A stretch of 22,228 bases of DNA, taken from the IMG/VR virus record IMGVR_UViG_3300050019_000275, positions 1-22,228 of that record, one strand, 5' to 3'. Both the position numbers and the translations under genes were made by a program. The stretch comes from a virus. Below, piece after piece: positions 20,216 through 22,228 of this stretch. The first letter of the stretch is position 1. The number at the start of each line of letters is the position of its first letter. The notes under the pieces are model-generated. The model was not told where the DNA came from. It saw only the letters and a program-made list of their open reading frames with translations, and ran no database searches.

Positions 20216-20391
20216 CGGTGGTAGCCAGGGGCGAACCTCGGCCCGAGCCGACACCGCAGATGCGTGAGTGCGTGCAGCGCTTTGCCGCCTTGCGCAAACT
20301 GCCGCACGTTTGCCCCAACCTTTGCTGTTGCCGCTGCTCGCTGGAGCGGCTGGGACCACACCTGTTGGCGCTGTGGATGAGCGAACAATGA
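20212..20391 (+). CDS. 59-aa Cys-rich peptide
   Basis: ATG overlaps the stop of the tail-terminator gene (ATGA). The peptide has a proline-rich, polar N-terminus (RGEPRPEPTPQMRECVQRFA) and a cluster of five cysteines in CPNLCCCRCSLE at residues 34-45, plus C20. It could bind zinc or be oxidised. Its coupling to tail genes is clear, its role is not. A longer in-frame start exists upstream but would overlap the terminator gene by 120 bases, so the ATGA start is preferred. Confidence 0.5.
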   Translation: MTVVARGEPRPEPTPQMRECVQRFAALRKLPHVCPNLCCCRCSLERLGPHLLALWMSEQ

Positions 20392-20406
20392 GGGAATTCC
20401 CAGCAG

Positions 20407-20424
20407 CTAGCCCCGCATCCGTAA
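20407..20424 (+). repeat. 18-bp dispersed repeat, second copy
   Basis: Identical over 18 bases (CTAGCCCCGCATCCGTAA) to 8166-8183. Both copies are intergenic and precede a gene in the same direction. This one lies 43 bases before the ATG of the 106-aa gene. Related to the heptamer repeats elsewhere in the window. Confidence 0.6.
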
Positions 20425-20467
20425 AGTGCGCCGACAATCGGCTGTTGGCGGATGGAAACTGACTTTT

Positions 20468-20788
20468 ATGGCAGGCGAAGACTTCGTTCACGTTGAGCTG
20501 ACCGCCGCTGGAGCCAAGATGGCCGGGGCAGGCAAACAGCTGCGCGTCACCGTCGGCCGCAGCAGCTTCCTGTTCAAGGTTGGCGAGTCGCAGCGCGTGA
20601 CCCGCGCCTACGAGTGGACCGCGCTGCTGAAGCAGAAGCACTATCAGGGCCAGCCCGTATTCCAAATTTCCACGGCACAAACGATGCAGTCGCCGGCAAC
20701 GACGGGGCCTCACGTTCTTACGGGCCCCGGCGTCCGGGCCTTTGGTTCGCAGCACCACCCCGCGATCGCGGTGCACAAGGAGACCTAA
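20468..20788 (+). CDS. 106-aa hypothetical protein before the tail tube
   Basis: The ATG at 20468 is favoured over one 42 bases upstream because it opens directly into a folded beta-rich region (EDFVHVELTAAGAKMAGAGK, then RVTVGRSSFLFKVGESQRVT). The second half (EWTALLKQKHYQGQPVFQIS) is mixed, and the C-terminus contains Gly, Pro and His residues. Stop TAA lies inside the tail-tube Shine-Dalgarno context (AAGGAGACCTAA), so expression is linked. Probably a small tail- or neck-associated structural protein; unrecognised. Confidence 0.5.
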   Translation: MAGEDFVHVELTAAGAKMAGAGKQLRVTVGRSSFLFKVGESQRVTRAYEWTALLKQKHYQGQPVFQISTAQTMQSPATTGPHVLTGPGVRAFGSQHHPAIAVHKET

Positions 20789-21889
20789 ATGTCGCTCGAC
20801 TTCAATCCGCAGAAAAAATCGGCACGCAACCTCGTGATCTCGCCCAACATTCAGCTGGCTGCCGGCAACATCTTTGCCGACGCCGCGCTCACTCGTCGCC
20901 AACGGTTCGATGGCGCGGCCGTGATGGAGCAGACCCCCACTCGCGCGGGCGACAAAGACATGAGCGGCAAGGGCACCGAGTTTGCCACCGACTCGCAGCT
21001 GACCAATTGGGATTCGAAGTTCAGCTGCAAGGCCGACCTGGACGATTTCATCGCGGGTTGGGCTTTGGCGCTGGTGATGGGAGCCGAGGACGTGAGCGGC
21101 GCGGATGCACCTTACCTGCACTCCATCACCTTCGACGAAAGCTCTGCGGGCACGCATGCGCCCATGACCAACGTCTACCTGGAAGACACGGAAGACGTGA
21201 AGAGCAAGTACTGCGACATGTCGGCGACCGACGTCACACTTAGCTTGTCGGCGAAAGGCCGTGCGGGGATTGAGATCGCGATGGCAGGCACCGGTCGTTG
21301 GCGAGACGAGGCCATGGCGGCCTTGCCCGCGCTGGCAGAGTACGCCTACCTGATGAACTCCGACACCGTGTTTGAGTTGGGCCCGTTCGGGGGTGCGCTG
21401 GCCAGTATGGTTGGGCGCTTCATGTCGGCGACGCTCAAGATCTCCAGTGGAACGGTGAGCCACGTTGCACCCGGCGGCCAGCAGTTCGGCATCTTCATGC
21501 GGACCGGGCTGAGGAAGTTCTCTTTGCAGGCCACCATCGCCGCCAAAGAGACTGACGACGTCCGCACCTTGCTGGTGAACGACACCATGTGCCAGCTGGC
21601 TATGACCACCACGTCCGGGGTATTGCCTTCGATCCTCGGCATCTCGATCCCCAAGTTCAAGATGAAGACGCACAAAATTGGGGTGGACGGGAGCATGGTG
21701 ATCTGGCAGGTCGAAATCGACGAGACCACCGCGCTGAAGGTTGTGGGCGACGCGCCCGTCGACGCCTTGAGCGTGACGGTGCAGAACTCGGTGCCGGCAT
21801 ACCTGGTCGGGGTCGCTGGAGAGAGTTCGAGCAGCAGCGGCGCCAGCAGCAGCAGTTCGGGCGGCTCCAGTAGTTCATCGAGCGCTTAA
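20789..21889 (+). CDS. Major tail tube protein with a Ser/Gly C-terminal tail
   Basis: 366 aa, ATG one base after the preceding stop with AAGGAG nine bases upstream, a strong signal fitting an abundant protein. The body is beta-rich with the repeated strand pattern of tail tubes (GTEFATDSQLTNWDSKFSCK, DVTLSLSAKGRAGIEIAMAG, KFSLQATIAAKETDDV, MVIWQVEIDETTALKVVG). No sheath features such as long proteolysis-resistant insertions are seen, which supports a non-contractile tail. Residues 346-366 are S5-GA-S5-GG-S6-A, almost the same as the capsid tail, but with different serine codons. The gene is followed by a hairpin and a glycosyltransferase-like gene. Confidence 0.75.
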   Translation: MSLDFNPQKKSARNLVISPNIQLAAGNIFADAALTRRQRFDGAAVMEQTPTRAGDKDMSGKGTEFATDSQLTNWDSKFSCKADLDDFIAGWALALVMGAEDVSGADAPYLHSITFDESSAGTHAPMTNVYLEDTEDVKSKYCDMSATDVTLSLSAKGRAGIEIAMAGTGRWRDEAMAALPALAEYAYLMNSDTVFELGPFGGALASMVGRFMSATLKISSGTVSHVAPGGQQFGIFMRTGLRKFSLQATIAAKETDDVRTLLVNDTMCQLAMTTTSGVLPSILGISIPKFKMKTHKIGVDGSMVIWQVEIDETTALKVVGDAPVDALSVTVQNSVPAYLVGVAGESSSSSGASSSSSGGSSSSSSA

Positions 21890-21907
21890 AAACATACCAA
21901 CGAGCGG

Positions 21908-21941
21908 GGCTGGCCCGGCGCGAGTCGGACCGGCCCCAGCC
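21908..21941 (+). terminator. Hairpin after the tail tube gene
   Basis: GGCTGG (21908-21913) pairs with CCAGCC (21936-21941), and inner CGG/CCG segments extend it with an internal loop. No T-run follows. Like the hairpin after the capsid gene, it lies behind a highly expressed structural gene and may stabilise the 3' end or cut down read-through. Confidence 0.45.
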
Positions 21942-21962
21942 AATAACAAAGAGCCGAAGCGA

Positions 21963-22228
21963 ATGGCAAACAGCGAACTATGGGTCGGTGGCTTCCCCTC
22001 GCGCTACGGGGGAGCCGATACCGAACTCGATCACAACATCGACCTGTGGCGCCGCTTCGGCGTCGATGTGAACCTGGTGCCGATGTGGGGCGCCTCCGAT
22101 GACATGAAGGCAAGCGTGATCGATCGAGGCTGCCGGATCCACGACTACCGCGACGATGTTTTCGCGGACAAGATAGTGGTCAGCTTTTGCAACGGCGTGT
22201 TTCTGGAGAAGCTGCCCGCGATCATGCA
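21963..22228 (+). CDS. Glycosyltransferase-like protein, N-terminal part only
   Basis: 88 codons are visible before the right edge. The N-terminus reads WVGGFPSRYGGADTELDHNI followed by DLWRRFGVDVNLVPMWG and later ADKIVVSFCNGVFLEKLPAI. This follows the N-terminal Rossmann-like half of GT4-type glycosyltransferases: a first strand, a Gly-rich acceptor loop (YGGADTEL), a helix, and a second strand (VDVNLVPMW). The family usually has 350-400 residues, so the donor-binding half lies outside. The gene follows the tail tube by 73 bases in the same direction. Decorating virion proteins is a plausible role because two virion proteins carry Ser-rich tails; the acceptor is inferred. Confidence 0.65.
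   Translation, partial: MANSELWVGGFPSRYGGADTELDHNIDLWRRFGVDVNLVPMWGASDDMKASVIDRGCRIHDYRDDVFADKIVVSFCNGVFLEKLPAIM

Larger units (their letters stand above)
1..22228. mobile_element. Mu-like transposable phage/prophage (internal part)
   Basis: A MuA-type transposase and MuB-type ATPase sit on the minus strand. A plus-strand block follows the order known from Mu-type phages: gp25-like, gp26-like, small terminase, large terminase, portal, gpF-like, protease/scaffold/capsid, neck, tail terminator, tail tube. The two arms diverge from a repressor control region near 6.55 kb. No sheath gene is seen after the neck genes, which favours a siphovirus morphology. No phage end, host flank, tRNA or att-like duplication is visible, so whether this is an integrated prophage or free phage DNA cannot be told from the window. 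Confidence 0.93.

Noticed and set aside
19769-21673. Open frame of 634 codons on the minus strand
   Set aside because: It lies opposite the tail-terminator, Cys-rich, 106-aa and tail-tube genes, which have coupled starts and recognisable folds. Long antisense frames are expected in GC-rich coding DNA and its protein is low complexity (Arg, His, Val).
1-22228. CRISPR array, tRNA or rRNA genes
   Set aside because: No regular direct repeats with unique spacers, no cloverleaf with conserved tRNA arms and no rRNA core were seen on either strand.
21963-22228. Tail sheath or tape-measure start
   Set aside because: The visible residues follow a glycosyltransferase N-terminus (GGADTEL, VDVNLVPMW), not a sheath or a long coiled-coil tape measure.

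Overview
This window is most of one transposable (Mu-type) temperate phage or prophage in a high-GC bacterium. The defining pair is a MuA-type DDE transposase with a MuB-type AAA+ ATPase on the minus strand. The plus strand carries the gene order of the Mu gp25-gp26-gp27-gp28-gp29-gp30 packaging and portal block, then protease, scaffold and capsid, neck proteins and a tail tube. No tail-sheath gene follows the neck genes, and the tail protein looks like a tube subunit. The virion is therefore more likely a flexible-tailed siphovirus of the B3/D3112 kind than a contractile Mu. The host is probably Acidobacteriota. That is an inference from heptamer tandem repeats, base composition and the general look of the small accessory proteins; no chromosomal gene is present to confirm it. 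Neither phage end lies in the window.

Layout. (1) About 6536 down to 1, minus strand: an early operon of at least 14 genes, almost all coupled by 4-bp ATGA/GTGA overlaps. From the promoter it runs: small HTH protein, two tandem paralogous regulators, 60-aa membrane protein, M50-type membrane metalloprotease, receiver-like protein without the phosphorylatable Asp, 34-aa membrane peptide, 69-aa zinc protein, 79-aa unknown, 209-aa Cys4 protein, MuA, MuB, 43-aa membrane protein and a CxH/C protein cut by the window edge. (2) 6537-6591: divergent control region with a good minus-strand sigma70-like promoter inside an imperfect inverted repeat. (3) 6592-6981, plus: XRE-type repressor. (4) 7002-9217, plus: accessory block of Cys-rich, coiled-coil, secreted and unknown small proteins, separated by strongly structured intergenic DNA. 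(5) 9218-21889, plus: late genes for packaging, head, neck and tail tube. (6) 21963 to the edge: the start of a glycosyltransferase-like gene.

How it fits together. The repressor and HTH protein would set lysogeny at the divergent promoter. MuA and MuB perform replicative transposition. The terminase, portal and gpF-like proteins package and thread DNA. One 958-codon frame fuses prohead protease, scaffold and major capsid, with an internal Shine-Dalgarno that can make scaffold-capsid alone. The most striking signal is that the major capsid and the tail tube end in nearly the same 21-residue Ser/Gly tail (S5-GG-S5-GG-S6-H and S5-GA-S5-GG-S6-A), encoded with largely different codons, and a glycosyltransferase-like gene follows immediately. 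This suggests a virion decoration system. A second unusual cassette is the membrane-protease, pseudo-receiver and small-membrane-peptide group inside the early operon. No gene-free stretch exceeds 300 bases.
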